Positions 37,904 through 47,306 of a stretch of DNA of 64,000 nucleotides are shown here, piece by piece; the first letter of the stretch is position 1; the number at the start of each line of letters is the position of its first letter. This DNA is from Prauserella shujinwangii (GTDB taxonomy: Bacteria; Actinomycetota; Actinomycetes; Mycobacteriales; Pseudonocardiaceae): positions 248,001 through 312,000 of the forward strand of contig NZ_PVNH01000006.1 of assembly GCF_003001955.1 (NCBI RefSeq), read 5' to 3'. Position numbers and translations under genes: made by a program. The notes under the pieces are model-generated. The model did no database searches and was not told the origin of the DNA. It was given only the letters and a program-made list of their open reading frames with translations.

Positions 37904-39421
37904 ATGACGACCACCTACAACCGCCGCGGCTTCCTCAAGATCAGCAGCATCGGCCTCGCCGGTGCCTACCTCGCCGCGTGCAGTGTCGGCGGCGGTGACC
38001 AGGGCGCGGCGGAGCAGGCGCTGCGGGCGGCGTTCAGCCAGCCCATCAACGACCTCGACCCGCACGGTCCGAGCAGCGTCGACGAGAGCACCCTGCTCGC
38101 GGGCCGGTTGATCTACGACACCCTGATCCGCCGCGACGGCGACAAGCTCGAGCCGAGCATCGCGACGTCGTGGGAACAGACCGACCCGAACACCTGGGTG
38201 TTCAGGTTGCGCGACGACGTGACCTTCCACGACGGCAGCCCGCTCACCGCGCGGGACGTCAAGGCCTCACTGGAACGGGTCCGCGACGCCGGCACCGCCC
38301 AGTCGGCACTGTGGACCTCGGTCACCGAGGTGACGGCCGAGGACGACCACACCCTGCGGGTCGTCACCGACGAGCCGCTGGGCACCATGCCGGTGAACCT
38401 GACGCTGATGTTCGTCCTGCCCGCGGACAAGATGGACAACGACGGCTTCTTCGGCAAGCCGATCGGCAGCGGGCCGTTCCGGGTGGAGCGGTTCACGCCG
38501 TCCGACGTGCTGGAGCTGTCGGCCGCCGAGTACTGGAACGGCGCACCGAAGCTGGCCAGGGCGAGCCTGCCCTACATCCCGGAGGTCTCCAGCCAGATCA
38601 CCGCGCTCCGCACCGGCGAGCTGAGCATGCTGTGGCCGGTCCCGCCGGACCAGCTGAACCAGCTCAAGGGCGTGGACGGCATCCGCATGGAGACGGTGCC
38701 GAGCTACGCCTACTACTTCACGTGGTTCAACTGCGGCCGCGAGCCGTTCACCGATCCCCGGGTGCGCAGGGCGATGTGGAAGGCCGTGGACATCGCCTCG
38801 ATCGTCGAGAACCTCTTCGGCGACGGCGCCGAGCGGATGACCGCGCCGATTCCGTCCACCGTGTTCGGCCACGCCCCGCAGCAGCCCTACCCCTACGACC
38901 CCGACGGGGCGAAGAACGACCTCGCCGAGGCCGGGCTGGGCGACGGCTTCACCACGTCGCTGATGTGGTTCAGCGACACCGGGCCACTCGCCGACGGGCT
39001 GGCCCAGGCGATGATCTCCGGATGGGCCGAGGTGGGGATCACGGTCGAACCGCAGAACCTGGAGAAGGCCGAGTGGCTCCGGCGGCTCAACGCCAAGGAG
39101 TTCGACATGGACCTGCAGATCAACACGGTGACCACCGGGGACGCCGACTTCACCCTCGGCAGGCTCTACGACTCCGAGGCCGACCGGATGGGCTACCGCA
39201 ACCCGGACCTCGACGAGATCCTGCGGGAAGCGCACCGGGACTCGGACCAGCGGCGCCGGGCCGAGCTCTACAGTCAGGCCTGCACGATCGTCTGGGAGGA
39301 CGCCGTCGGGATCTTCCCCGCGGCGCTGATCAGCACCTACGGCCTGCGCAGTTCGGTGCGGGGCTTCGAGCCGGCCCCGAGTAACCAGCCCGACCTGCGC
39401 GGCGTGACGCTCGCGACCTGA
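37904..39421 (+). CDS. Oligopeptide-type ABC transporter substrate-binding lipoprotein (DppA/OppA family)
   Basis: The 505-residue protein starts with a twin-arginine motif (NRRGFLKISSIG) and a lipobox with Cys near residue 26 (YLAAC), so it is exported and lipid-anchored. It has the SBP-5 family features: WVFRLRDDVTFHDGSPLTA near residue 100 and GSGPFRVERF near residue 190. Although named for peptides, this family also carries oligosaccharides in other bacteria, and the LacI regulator in the same operon favours a sugar ligand here. It is followed by lacI and two permease genes. Confidence 0.92.
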   Translation: MTTTYNRRGFLKISSIGLAGAYLAACSVGGGDQGAAEQALRAAFSQPINDLDPHGPSSVDESTLLAGRLIYDTLIRRDGDKLEPSIATSWEQTDPNTWVFRLRDDVTFHDGSPLTARDVKASLERVRDAGTAQSALWTSVTEVTAEDDHTLRVVTDEPLGTMPVNLTLMFVLPADKMDNDGFFGKPIGSGPFRVERFTPSDVLELSAAEYWNGAPKLARASLPYIPEVSSQITALRTGELSMLWPVPPDQLNQLKGVDGIRMETVPSYAYYFTWFNCGREPFTDPRVRRAMWKAVDIASIVENLFGDGAERMTAPIPSTVFGHAPQQPYPYDPDGAKNDLAEAGLGDGFTTSLMWFSDTGPLADGLAQAMISGWAEVGITVEPQNLEKAEWLRRLNAKEFDMDLQINTVTTGDADFTLGRLYDSEADRMGYRNPDLDEILREAHRDSDQRRRAELYSQACTIVWEDAVGIFPAALISTYGLRSSVRGFEPAPSNQPDLRGVTLAT

Positions 39422-39429
39422 GGAGGCAT

Positions 39430-40506
39430 ATGGGTGAGTCACGGCGGGTGACCCTGAAGGACATCGCCAAGTCGCTCGGGGTCTCCGTCAACACGGTGTC
39501 CCGCGCGCTGACCGACAAGGACAGTGTCGGCGAGGACACCCGCGCCCGGATCAAGGCGGAGGCGCAGCGGCTGGGATACGTGCCCAACTCGATGGCGCGG
39601 TCCCTCGTGCTGGGCTCGGCGATGACCCTCGGCCTGGTGATCACCAACCCGTCGAACCCGTTCTACTCCCAGCTCATCAGCACGATCGAGCAACGTGGTC
39701 GCGTCCACGGCTACTCGTTGATGCTGCTGGTGACCGAGGAGAGCCCGGAGGTCGACCGGCACGCCGCGGAGACGCTGCTGAGATGGGGCGTCGACGGTGC
39801 CCTCGTCGTGCCGGTGCAGGGCGACGGCGAGCACTGGCAACGGCTCGACGACTCAGGTGTCCCGCTGGTCTGCCTCAACCGTGACTTTCCCGAGCTGGAC
39901 CTGGACTTCGTGGGCGTCGACTACGAGCACGGCGCCTACGAAGCCACCCGCCACCTGATCGACGGCGGCGCGCGCAGGCTGTGCCTGCTGGAGGAGGACC
40001 TTCCGATCTCCCCCGTCGAGGACCGCACGGCGGGGTTTCGCCGAGCCCTGGCCGAGTCGGGAATCGGCACGCACCGCGACCCGGTGCTGACGGTTCCCAC
40101 CCGGCGCAGGGAATCCCTCGCACTTCCCTGGGAACCTGCCGACGCCTACCGGCTGGCGCAGGAGATCGTCCGGGGCGACGACCTGCCGGACGCCATCATG
40201 GTCGGCAACGACTACTTCGCGCTCGGGGTCTACCGCGCACTGGCCGAGGCCGGGTTACGCGTCGGCGACGACGTGCTGGTCGGCGGGTTCGGCGATCACC
40301 CGTTCGCCGCCTACCTCAGTCCCGCGCTGACCACGGTGCGCCTCCCCGCCGCCGATATCGGCGCCACCGCGGTGGAGGTCCTGCTGCGCCGGATGAGCGG
40401 CGAGGGCGGCGAGCGCGGGGACAGTGAGGAAGCCGAGAAACGGCGCGAGCGGTGTGCGCTGGTCGTGCGGGCATCCAGCCGAGCCACAGAAGGTACGAAG
40501 ACGTGA
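39430..40506 (+). CDS. LacI-family transcriptional regulator
   Basis: The 358-residue protein has the LacI helix-turn-helix (TLKDIAKSLGVSVNTVSRAL, residues 7-26) with the hinge SMARSLV, then a periplasmic-binding-like sensor domain (LGLVITNPSNPFYSQLISTI). The recognition helix reads VSVNTVSRAL. It is embedded in the transporter operon, overlapping the first permease start, so it is probably autoregulated. Candidate operators are the CGTTAACG pair upstream of the first operon gene. The sensor would bind a sugar or oligosaccharide from the transporter. Confidence 0.92.
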   Translation: MGESRRVTLKDIAKSLGVSVNTVSRALTDKDSVGEDTRARIKAEAQRLGYVPNSMARSLVLGSAMTLGLVITNPSNPFYSQLISTIEQRGRVHGYSLMLLVTEESPEVDRHAAETLLRWGVDGALVVPVQGDGEHWQRLDDSGVPLVCLNRDFPELDLDFVGVDYEHGAYEATRHLIDGGARRLCLLEEDLPISPVEDRTAGFRRALAESGIGTHRDPVLTVPTRRRESLALPWEPADAYRLAQEIVRGDDLPDAIMVGNDYFALGVYRALAEAGLRVGDDVLVGGFGDHPFAAYLSPALTTVRLPAADIGATAVEVLLRRMSGEGGERGDSEEAEKRRERCALVVRASSRATEGTKT

Positions 40507-41429
40507 TCATCTACCTCGCACGCCGGCTCTGGCAGTCGGTGTTCCTGATCTTCGGCGCGATCACCATCGTGTTCCTGGTGCTGCGGGTCATCCCGGGCGA
40601 CCCGGCCACGCTCATCCTGGGCAGCCAGGCCACCCCCGCCGAACTGGCCGCGCTGCGCGAGGAGATGGGGCTGACCGACCCGCTGTTCGAGCAGTACGTG
40701 CGCCACCTCGCCGAGGTGGCGCGGCTCGACTTCGGCGAGTCCTGGCGGCTGGGCGGCGACGCCTTCGCCAGCGTGGTCGACCGGCTGCCCGCCACCCTGA
40801 CACTGGCGGGATACGCACTCGCGCTGACCCTGCTCATCGGCTTCCCGCTCGGCCTGCACGCGGCCCGGCACACCGGGCGCGCCGTGGACAGGGTGGTGTC
40901 GTACCTGTCCCTGACGGGTCAGGCGCTGCCGTCGTTCTGGGTCGGCATCATGCTCGTGCTGATCTTCGCGCGGATGCTGGGTGTGCTGCCCGGCACCGCC
41001 GACGGCACCCCGGTGTCGTTGATCCTGCCCGCGTTCACCCTCGCGTTGCCGTTCCTCGGCTGGCTGGCACGGCTGGTACGCAACGGCACGCTCGAGGAAC
41101 TGGGCAAGGACTACGTGCGCACGGCACGGGCCAAGGGCCTTTCCGAGCGGATCGTGTTCAACGTCCACGTCCTGCGCAACACGCTCACCCCGGTGGTCAC
41201 GGTGCTCGGCCTGGTGCTCGGCAACTTCATCGCCGACGCGGTGATCATCGAGCAGGTGTTCGCCTGGCCCGGCATCGGCTCCCTGCTGATCGACTCGATC
41301 GTCAACCGGGACTACGCCGTGGCCGAAGCCGCGATCGTGCTCATCGCGGTGTTCTACATCGGACTCAACCTGCTGGTGGACGTCGCGTACTTCTACCTCG
41401 ACCCGAGAATCACCCTGGAGACCGTATGA
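40503..41429 (+). CDS. Oligopeptide-type ABC transporter permease (DppB family)
   Basis: The 308-residue membrane protein begins at GTG 40503, overlapping the lacI stop by 4 bases. It has the DppB/OppB features: RRLWQSVFLIFGAITIVFLV as first helix, the loop PGDPATLILG with a periplasmic LREEMGLTDPL, and the EAA-type ATPase-docking segment YVRTARAKGLSERIV. It forms the channel together with the next gene product. Its stop overlaps the start of the second permease. Confidence 0.92.
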   Translation: MIIYLARRLWQSVFLIFGAITIVFLVLRVIPGDPATLILGSQATPAELAALREEMGLTDPLFEQYVRHLAEVARLDFGESWRLGGDAFASVVDRLPATLTLAGYALALTLLIGFPLGLHAARHTGRAVDRVVSYLSLTGQALPSFWVGIMLVLIFARMLGVLPGTADGTPVSLILPAFTLALPFLGWLARLVRNGTLEELGKDYVRTARAKGLSERIVFNVHVLRNTLTPVVTVLGLVLGNFIADAVIIEQVFAWPGIGSLLIDSIVNRDYAVAEAAIVLIAVFYIGLNLLVDVAYFYLDPRITLETV

Positions 41430-42352
41430 GGTCCACAGCCGCCACGATCGCGGGCTCGGTGCTGGCCCTGTTCGTGCTCGTCGCCGTGTTCGGGCCGTTG
41501 CTCGTGCCCTACGACAACGTCACCACCCGGATGGCCGACCGGCTCCTGCCTCCGGGCAGCACCCTGTCCGAGGGCGGCTTCGCCCTGCTCGGGACCGACC
41601 AGCACGGCAGGGACGTCCTCGCCCAGGTCGTCGCGGGGTCGCGGGTGTCGCTGCTGGTGGCGGTCACGGTCGTCGTCGTCGGTGGATTCGTCGGCCTGGT
41701 GCTGGGCCTGCTCGCCGGGTACTACGGCGGCTGGACCGACACGGTCATCTCCCGGCTCGGCGACATGCAGCTCGCCTTCCCCAGCATCCTGCTGGCGATC
41801 CTGCTCGCCGGTGTGCTGGGGCCGAGCCTGACCAACGTCATCATCGCGCTCGCGGTGACCCGGTGGGTGATCTTCGCGAGAGTGGTGCGGGGTTCCGCGC
41901 TGACGACCCGCAACCGCGAGTTCGTGGACTCGGCCCGGGTCATGGGGGCGAGCGACGTGCGCATCATGGCCCGCTACATCCTCCCGTCCTGCGTGCAGCC
42001 GCTGCTGGTGGCCGCCACCGTGCAGGTCGGGCTGACCATGGTCGCCGAGGCGGCGCTGAGCTTCCTCGGCCTCGGCGTCCCCATCGACCAGGCGTCGTGG
42101 GGCTCGACCATCGCCAACGGACGCGACTACCTGGACTCGGCGTGGTGGATCGCGGCCGTACCGGGTCTGGCGTTGACACTGGTGGTGATCTGCGTCGGGG
42201 TTCTCGGGGACGCGGCCCGCGACGACTCCGACCCGGCGAAGTCGAGCGGGCTCGGCAGGAAACCGTTGAGGCGGCGGAAGGCCGGAACCCCGGCTGCGGG
42301 GTCCACGGCGGCGGAGACGACCGGCGACTCGACGCAGGCGGTGGCCCGATGA
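41426..42352 (+). CDS. Oligopeptide-type ABC transporter permease (DppC family)
   Basis: The 308-residue protein has the DppC architecture: an N-terminal helix, the GTDQHGRDVLAQVVAGSRVS motif and the docking loop FVDSARVMGASDVRIM. The last 40 residues form a charged Ala/Thr/Gly-rich tail that the family usually lacks. The ATG overlaps the preceding stop as ATGA, and its own stop overlaps the first ATPase start in the same way. Confidence 0.92.
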   Translation: MRSTAATIAGSVLALFVLVAVFGPLLVPYDNVTTRMADRLLPPGSTLSEGGFALLGTDQHGRDVLAQVVAGSRVSLLVAVTVVVVGGFVGLVLGLLAGYYGGWTDTVISRLGDMQLAFPSILLAILLAGVLGPSLTNVIIALAVTRWVIFARVVRGSALTTRNREFVDSARVMGASDVRIMARYILPSCVQPLLVAATVQVGLTMVAEAALSFLGLGVPIDQASWGSTIANGRDYLDSAWWIAAVPGLALTLVVICVGVLGDAARDDSDPAKSSGLGRKPLRRRKAGTPAAGSTAAETTGDSTQAVAR

Positions 42353-43338
42353 CCGAACTGCTGACCGTGTCCGATCTCGCCGTCTCGTTCGGCGAGGTCC
42401 GCGCCGTGCGCGGGGTCTCGTTCGGCGTCGCCGAGGCGACGACCCTGGCGATCGTCGGCGAGTCCGGCAGCGGCAAGAGCCTCAGCTCGCTCGCCGTGCT
42501 CGGGCTGCTCCCGGCACAGGCTCAGGTGACCGCGGGCAGCATCCACTGGGACGGCCGCGACCTCCGCGCGTGCGGTGCCGACGAGCTGCGGCAGCTCAGG
42601 GGCACCGACATCGCCATGATCTTCCAGGACCCCCTCAGCGCGCTGAACCCGTCGCTGACCGTGGGCTACCAGATCGGCGAGATGTTCCGCCGCCGTCGCG
42701 GGCTCGGGCGGGACGAGGCCCGCCGCCGGGCGATCGAGGCGATGACCGAGGTCGGCATTCCCGACGCCGCGCGCCGGGCGGGCAGCTATCCGCACGAGTT
42801 CTCCGGCGGGATGCGGCAGCGGGTGATGATCGCGATGGCGCTGGCGCTGGACCCGCGGCTGCTCATCGCTGACGAGCCGACCACCGCGCTGGACGTCACC
42901 GTGCAGGCGCAGATCCTGCGGCTGTTGCGCAAGCGGCAACGCGACGGACTCGCGATGATCATCATCAGCCACGATCTCGGAGTCGTGGCGCGCACGGCAC
43001 AGTCGGTGGTGGTGATGTACGCGGGCCGCGCCGTGGAGTCGGGCCCGGTCGCCGACCTCTACACCGTTCCCGCGCACCCCTACACGCTTGGGCTGATGGC
43101 GGCCAGTCCCTCGGCCCGCGACGCCGGACGCCGGCCCCAGCCCATCGACGGCTACCCACCGGACGGCGCGGCGCTGCCCACCGGGTGCGCGTTCCATCCA
43201 CGCTGCCCGTTCGCCCGGCAGCGGTGCCGGACCGAAGACCCCGAGCTACGCACCGTCGCCCCGGGCAGGACGAGTGCGTGTCATTTCGCGGAGGAGGTGC
43301 TCAGCCGTGGCGGCGCAGTCGGACACCCCCGTGCTTGA
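42349..43338 (+). CDS. Oligopeptide-type ABC transporter ATP-binding protein (DppD family)
   Basis: The ATPase has Walker A GESGSGKS (near residue 38), signature [11 protein letters not shown], Walker B LLIADEP and the H-loop IIISHD. Near its C-terminus is the Cys-containing stretch [15 protein letters not shown] that in DppD/OppD proteins can hold an iron-sulfur cluster. It pairs with the next gene product. Start at 42349 overlaps the permease stop. Confidence 0.92.
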   Translation: MTELLTVSDLAVSFGEVRAVRGVSFGVAEATTLAIVGESGSGKSLSSLAVLGLLPAQAQVTAGSIHWDGRDLRACGADELRQLRGTDIAMIFQDPLSALNPSLTVGYQIGEMFRRRRGLGRDEARRRAIEAMTEVGIPDAARRAGSYPHEFSGGMRQRVMIAMALALDPRLLIADEPTTALDVTVQAQILRLLRKRQRDGLAMIIISHDLGVVARTAQSVVVMYAGRAVESGPVADLYTVPAHPYTLGLMAASPSARDAGRRPQPIDGYPPDGAALPTGCAFHPRCPFARQRCRTEDPELRTVAPGRTSACHFAEEVLSRGGAVGHPRA

Positions 43339-44323
43339 GCTTGTCGATCTCGTCGCGGGCTACCGCTCCCGGCAGGGACCGCTCGGCAGGAGCCGTGCGG
43401 TGCGGGCGGTCGCCGGGGTGAACCTGGCGGTGCGCGCCGGGGAGACGGTGTGTCTGGTCGGCGAGTCCGGGTGCGGCAAGTCCACGGTCGCGCGGGCGGT
43501 GGTGAGCCTGCTCCGGCCGATCGCGGGCGAGGTGCGCTTCGACGGTCGCGACGTCACCGCGCTGGACCGCGCCGGACGCAGGGACCTGCGGCGGCAGGTG
43601 CAGTTGGTGTTCCAGGACCCGTACGCCTCACTCAATCCGAAGATGACGGTGCACGACCTGCTCAGCGAGGCGTGGCGGATCCATCCCGGCATCGTGCCGC
43701 GCGGCGACTGGGACGCCGAGGTGGCCGCGTTACTCGAACGCGTCGGCCTCAATCCGGGGCACGCGACGCGCTACCCGCACCAGTTCTCGGGCGGGCAGCG
43801 GCAGCGGATCTCGATCGCGCGGGCGCTCGCCGTGCGGCCCCGGCTGATCGTCTGCGACGAGCCGGTGTCGGCACTCGACGTGTCCATCCAGGCCCAGATC
43901 CTGAACCTGCTGGCGCGGCTGCAGCGAGAACTCGGGGTGGCGTACCTGTTCATCACCCACGATCTCGGTGTGGTGCGGCACTTCGCCGACCGGGTCGCGG
44001 TGATGCACCTGGGCACGATCGTGGAGAGCGGGCAGACCGAGCAGGTCTACGAACGGCCCGCACATCCGTACACGCAGGCACTGCTGTCGGCCGCGCCGAG
44101 CGTGGACGACTGGCGTGCGCAGGAGGGTGAGGAGATCGTGCTGCGGGGCGACGTACCGTCGCCACTCGACCCGCCGAGCGGCTGCCGGTTCCACACCCGC
44201 TGCTGGAAGGCGCGGGACCTGTGCCGGGCGGAGGAGCCCGCGCTCGTCCGCCGCGACACCGATCACCCCGTCGCCTGCCACTTCGCGACGGACGCGCACG
44301 TGGTGGCGGCGGACGGTCACTAG
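43307..44323 (+). CDS. Oligopeptide-type ABC transporter ATP-binding protein (DppF family)
   Basis: This second ATPase has Walker A GESGCGKST, signature FSGGQRQRISIA, Walker B LIVCDEP and H-loop LFITHD, plus the C-terminal GCRFHTRCWKARDLC cysteines of the DppF type. I chose the GTG at 43307, after a GGAGGAGG site, 32 bases before the end of the previous gene. It completes a five-protein importer (binding protein, two permeases, two ATPases). Confidence 0.92.
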   Translation: MAAQSDTPVLELVDLVAGYRSRQGPLGRSRAVRAVAGVNLAVRAGETVCLVGESGCGKSTVARAVVSLLRPIAGEVRFDGRDVTALDRAGRRDLRRQVQLVFQDPYASLNPKMTVHDLLSEAWRIHPGIVPRGDWDAEVAALLERVGLNPGHATRYPHQFSGGQRQRISIARALAVRPRLIVCDEPVSALDVSIQAQILNLLARLQRELGVAYLFITHDLGVVRHFADRVAVMHLGTIVESGQTEQVYERPAHPYTQALLSAAPSVDDWRAQEGEEIVLRGDVPSPLDPPSGCRFHTRCWKARDLCRAEEPALVRRDTDHPVACHFATDAHVVAADGH

Positions 44324-44373
44324 CCGCCGCACCGGTCCCCTCCCGCGGGCAGAATGCCTCCGCGGCCGCCCGG

Positions 44374-45144
44374 CTAGACCGGCGTCACGTACGCGCCGGA
44401 GATTCCTCCGTCGACCAGGAACTGCGAAGCCGTGATGAACGACGCGTCGTCACTGGCGAGGAACGCGACGGCCGCGGCGATCTCCTCCGGCTCGGCGAAC
44501 CGGCCCATCGGCACGTGCACCAGGCGCCGCTGCGCGCGTTCCGGGTCCTTGGCGAACAGCTCCTGGAGGAGGGGCGTGTTCACCGGTCCGGGGCACAGCG
44601 CGTTCACCCGGATGCCGTCCCGGGCGAACTGCACGCCCAGCTCCCGGCTCATCGACAGCACGCCGCCCTTCGAGGCCGTGTAGGAGATCTGCGACGTGGC
44701 CGCGCCCATCACCGCGACGAACGACGCGGTGTTGATGATCGAGCCCTTCCCCTGCCGCCGCATGTGCGGGATCGCGTACTTGCAGCACAGGTAGACCGAG
44801 GTGAGGTTGACCTCCTGCACCCTGCGCCACGCGTCGAGCCCGGTCTCGAGGATCGAGTCGTCCTCCGGCGGGGAGATGCCCGCGTTGTTGAACGCGATGT
44901 CGAGCGAGCCGAAGCGGTCGACCGCGGTCTGGAACAGCGCCTCCACCTCGGTCTCGCTGGTCACGTCGACCTGGACGAACTCGCCGCCGACCTCCTCGGC
45001 CGCCGCCTTGCCCGCCGCGAGGTCCACGTCCCCGACGACGACCCGGGCTCCGTCGGCGGCGAGCCTGCGGGCCGAGGCCAGCCCGATGCCGCTGCCGCCG
45101 CCGGTGACCACGGCGACCCGGTCCTGCAAACGCTTGCCTGTCAC
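44374..45144 (-). CDS. Short-chain dehydrogenase/reductase of the ethanolamine-type cluster
   Basis: The 256-residue classical SDR has the NAD-binding VVTGGGSGIGLASARRLAAD, the NNAG motif (FNNAGISPP) and an active-site YTASKGG. It follows the aldehyde dehydrogenase gene with a 4-base overlap on the same strand. In this cluster, with an ethanolamine-type permease and a glutamine-synthetase-like ligase, it could oxidise the terminal alcohol of gamma-glutamylethanolamide to the aldehyde. That step is inferred from context; the fold alone fits many substrates. Confidence 0.88.
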   Translation of the reverse strand: MTGKRLQDRVAVVTGGGSGIGLASARRLAADGARVVVGDVDLAAGKAAAEEVGGEFVQVDVTSETEVEALFQTAVDRFGSLDIAFNNAGISPPEDDSILETGLDAWRRVQEVNLTSVYLCCKYAIPHMRRQGKGSIINTASFVAVMGAATSQISYTASKGGVLSMSRELGVQFARDGIRVNALCPGPVNTPLLQELFAKDPERAQRRLVHVPMGRFAEPEEIAAAVAFLASDDASFITASQFLVDGGISGAYVTPV

Positions 45145-46532
45145 TGGTTCCCCTCCCCGTGCGGGTGTTCTGTCGTGTCGATGAACACGTTCTTCGTCTC
45201 GGTGAACGACTCGGCGGCGTCCGGCCCCAGCTCGCGGCCGAGGCCGGACTGCTTGAAGCCGCCGAACGGCGTCCAGTACCGCACCGACGAGTGCGAGTTG
45301 ACCGAGAGGTTGCCCGCCTCGACGCCGCGGGTGACCCGCATCGCCCGGCCCACGTCCCTGGTCCAGATCGAGCCGGAGAGCCCGTACTCGGTGTCGTTGG
45401 CCATCGCCACCGCCTCGGCCTCGTCGGCGAACGGCAGCACCGCGACCACCGGGCCGAAGATCTCCTCGGTGACCAGCGGGTCGTCGGGCGAGGCCGGGGT
45501 GACGACGGTGGGCGGGAACCAGAAGCCGGCGCCCTCGGGGGCGCTGCCGCGGAACGCGACCGGGGCACCGTCGCCGACGTAGGAGGCGACCTTCTCCCGG
45601 TGGGCGGCCGAGATGAGCGGGCCCATCTCGGTGCCCTCGGTGCCCGGGTCGCCGACCACCACGCCGCGCACGGCGGGCTCCAGCAGTGCGAGGAACCGGT
45701 CGTAGACCGAGGCCTGCACGAGGATGCGGGAGCGTGCGCAGCAGTCCTGGCCCGCGTTGTCGAACACGCCGTAGGGCGCGGTGGCGGCGGCGCGCTCCAG
45801 ATCGGCGTCGGCGAAGACGATGTTGGCGTTCTTGCCGCCCAGTTCGAGCGTCACGCGCTTCACGCGCTCCGCGCAGCCGGCCATGATCCGCCTGCCGACC
45901 TCAGTGGAGCCGGTGAACACCACCTTCCGGACGAGCTCGTGCGTGACGAACCGCTCGCCGACCACCGAGCCCCTGCCGGGCAGCACCTGGAAGACGTCCT
46001 CGGGGATGCCCGCCTCGCGGGCCAGCTCCGCGAGGCGCAGCGCGGTGAGCGGGGTCAGCTCGGCCGGTTTGAGGACGACGGCGTTGCCCGCGGCGAGCGC
46101 GGGCGCGAACCCCCACGCCGCGATGGGCATGGGAAAGTTCCACGGCACGATGATCCCGACCACGCCCAGCGGCTCGCAGAAGGTGACGTTGACGCCTCCG
46201 GGCACGGGGATCTGCTTGCCGGTCAGCCGCTCCGGCGCCGCGGCGTAGTAGTGCAGCACGTCCCGGACGTTGGCCGCCTCGCCGCGGGCGTTGCCGATCG
46301 TGTGCCCGGAGTTGGTGACCTCCAGCCGGGCGAGGTTCTCCAGGTCGGCGTCGACCGCGTCGGCGAACCGGCGCAGCAGCCGGGCCCGGTCGCCGGGCGC
46401 CACCGCACGCCACCCGGGCAGTGCCGCGTGCGCCCGCGCGATGGCGGCGTCGGTCTCCTCCGCCGAGGTGAGCGGGACGGAGCGGACCACCTCCTCGGTG
46501 GCCGGATTGATCACGTCGACGGTGCCTGTCAT
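45141..46532 (-). CDS. NAD(P)-dependent aldehyde dehydrogenase
   Basis: The 463-residue enzyme carries the ALDH signatures: WNFPMPIAAWGFAPALAAGN (cofactor site), LELGGKNANIVF with the general-base Glu, and DNAGQDCCARSRI with the catalytic Cys. Length is slightly shorter than typical, and no deletion of a motif is seen. The ATG overlaps the stop of the hydrolase gene (ATGA). In the proposed pathway it would oxidise gamma-glutamylated aldehyde to the acid, analogous to PuuC in putrescine use. Confidence 0.9.
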   Translation of the reverse strand: MTGTVDVINPATEEVVRSVPLTSAEETDAAIARAHAALPGWRAVAPGDRARLLRRFADAVDADLENLARLEVTNSGHTIGNARGEAANVRDVLHYYAAAPERLTGKQIPVPGGVNVTFCEPLGVVGIIVPWNFPMPIAAWGFAPALAAGNAVVLKPAELTPLTALRLAELAREAGIPEDVFQVLPGRGSVVGERFVTHELVRKVVFTGSTEVGRRIMAGCAERVKRVTLELGGKNANIVFADADLERAAATAPYGVFDNAGQDCCARSRILVQASVYDRFLALLEPAVRGVVVGDPGTEGTEMGPLISAAHREKVASYVGDGAPVAFRGSAPEGAGFWFPPTVVTPASPDDPLVTEEIFGPVVAVLPFADEAEAVAMANDTEYGLSGSIWTRDVGRAMRVTRGVEAGNLSVNSHSSVRYWTPFGGFKQSGLGRELGPDAAESFTETKNVFIDTTEHPHGEGNQ

Positions 46533-47290
46533 CGGTTCGCCTTCTCCGCCTTTCTCGCGTGCTCGCCTGCCTCGACCAGTGCGGCGAACAGCCGCACGTC
46601 CTGGAGGTCCTGCTCGGGGTGCCACTGCACGCCGAGCACGAAGTGTTCGCCGGGCAGCTCGACGGCCTCGACGGTGCCGTCGCGGGCCCAGCCCACGGCA
46701 CGCAGCCCGGCGCCGAGCCGCTCGACGGCCTGGTGGTGGTAGCACTGGCACGCGGCCTCGGGGCCGAGGATGCGCGCCGCCCTGCTGCCCTCGGCCAGGG
46801 TCACCACCGTCGAGCCGTACCTGCCGGGCGCGGGCTGGTGCTCGGTGGTGCCGGTGACCTCGGGCAGGTGCTGGGTGAGCGTGCCGCCGAGCGCGACGTT
46901 GAGCACCTCCATCCCCCGGCACACGCCGAGCACCGGCAGCCCGCGCGCCAGCGCCGCGTGCAGCAGGGCGAACTCGTACGCGTCGCGTTCCGGCCTGGCG
47001 ACCGTGCGCGGATGCGGGTCGCGGCCGTAGCGGGCCGGCTGCACGTCGGCGCCGCCCGCGAGCACGAGCCCGTCCACCGCGGCCAGCGCGCCGGTGTCCT
47101 CCCCGACCGAGGGCAGCAGCACGGGAACGCCGCCAGCGAGCACGACCGCGTCCACATAGGACCTGGGCAGCAGCGCCGCGGCCGTGTCCCACACTCCCCA
47201 GCGGGCCCGCTCGACGTAGGTGGAGATGCCGATGACGGGCCTGCCGGCTCGTGAGTGAAAAACGTGGTTAGAACGACGGTTCTCACTCAC
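46529..47290 (-). CDS. Gamma-glutamyl hydrolase of the class I amidotransferase fold (PuuD-like)
   Basis: The enzyme has the nucleophile LGVCRGMEVLNVALGG and the His-Glu pair in VLGVQWHPEQ, as in gamma-glutamyl-gamma-aminobutyrate hydrolase. It would release glutamate from the gamma-glutamylated end product. The frame starts inside a GTGAGTG-family hairpin: the GTG at 47290 is the first codon of the hairpin arm, and an earlier GTG at 47326 would overlap the ligase gene. Thus the first 16 or so residues come from repeat DNA, and the real start is uncertain. It lies between the ligase and aldehyde dehydrogenase genes. Confidence 0.85.
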   Translation of the reverse strand: MSENRRSNHVFHSRAGRPVIGISTYVERARWGVWDTAAALLPRSYVDAVVLAGGVPVLLPSVGEDTGALAAVDGLVLAGGADVQPARYGRDPHPRTVARPERDAYEFALLHAALARGLPVLGVCRGMEVLNVALGGTLTQHLPEVTGTTEHQPAPGRYGSTVVTLAEGSRAARILGPEAACQCYHHQAVERLGAGLRAVGWARDGTVEAVELPGEHFVLGVQWHPEQDLQDVRLFAALVEAGEHARKAEKANR

Positions 47291-47293
47291 GAG
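47248..47293. repeat. GTGAGTG-family hairpin at the ligase/hydrolase boundary
   Basis: Arms CTCGTGAGTGA and TCACTCACGAG flank an inner imperfect stem around AACGTGGTTAGAACGACGGTT. It lies between two genes of the same strand and includes the start of the second, so it may lower transcription or translation of the downstream part of the operon. Confidence 0.75.
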
Positions 47294-47306
47294 GCCGCCG
47301 GGGTGC

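Noticed and set aside
42349-44323. Nickel importer
   Set aside because: The Dpp/Opp family includes nickel systems, but the LacI regulator in the operon and lack of nickel-related genes make a metal ligand less likely.
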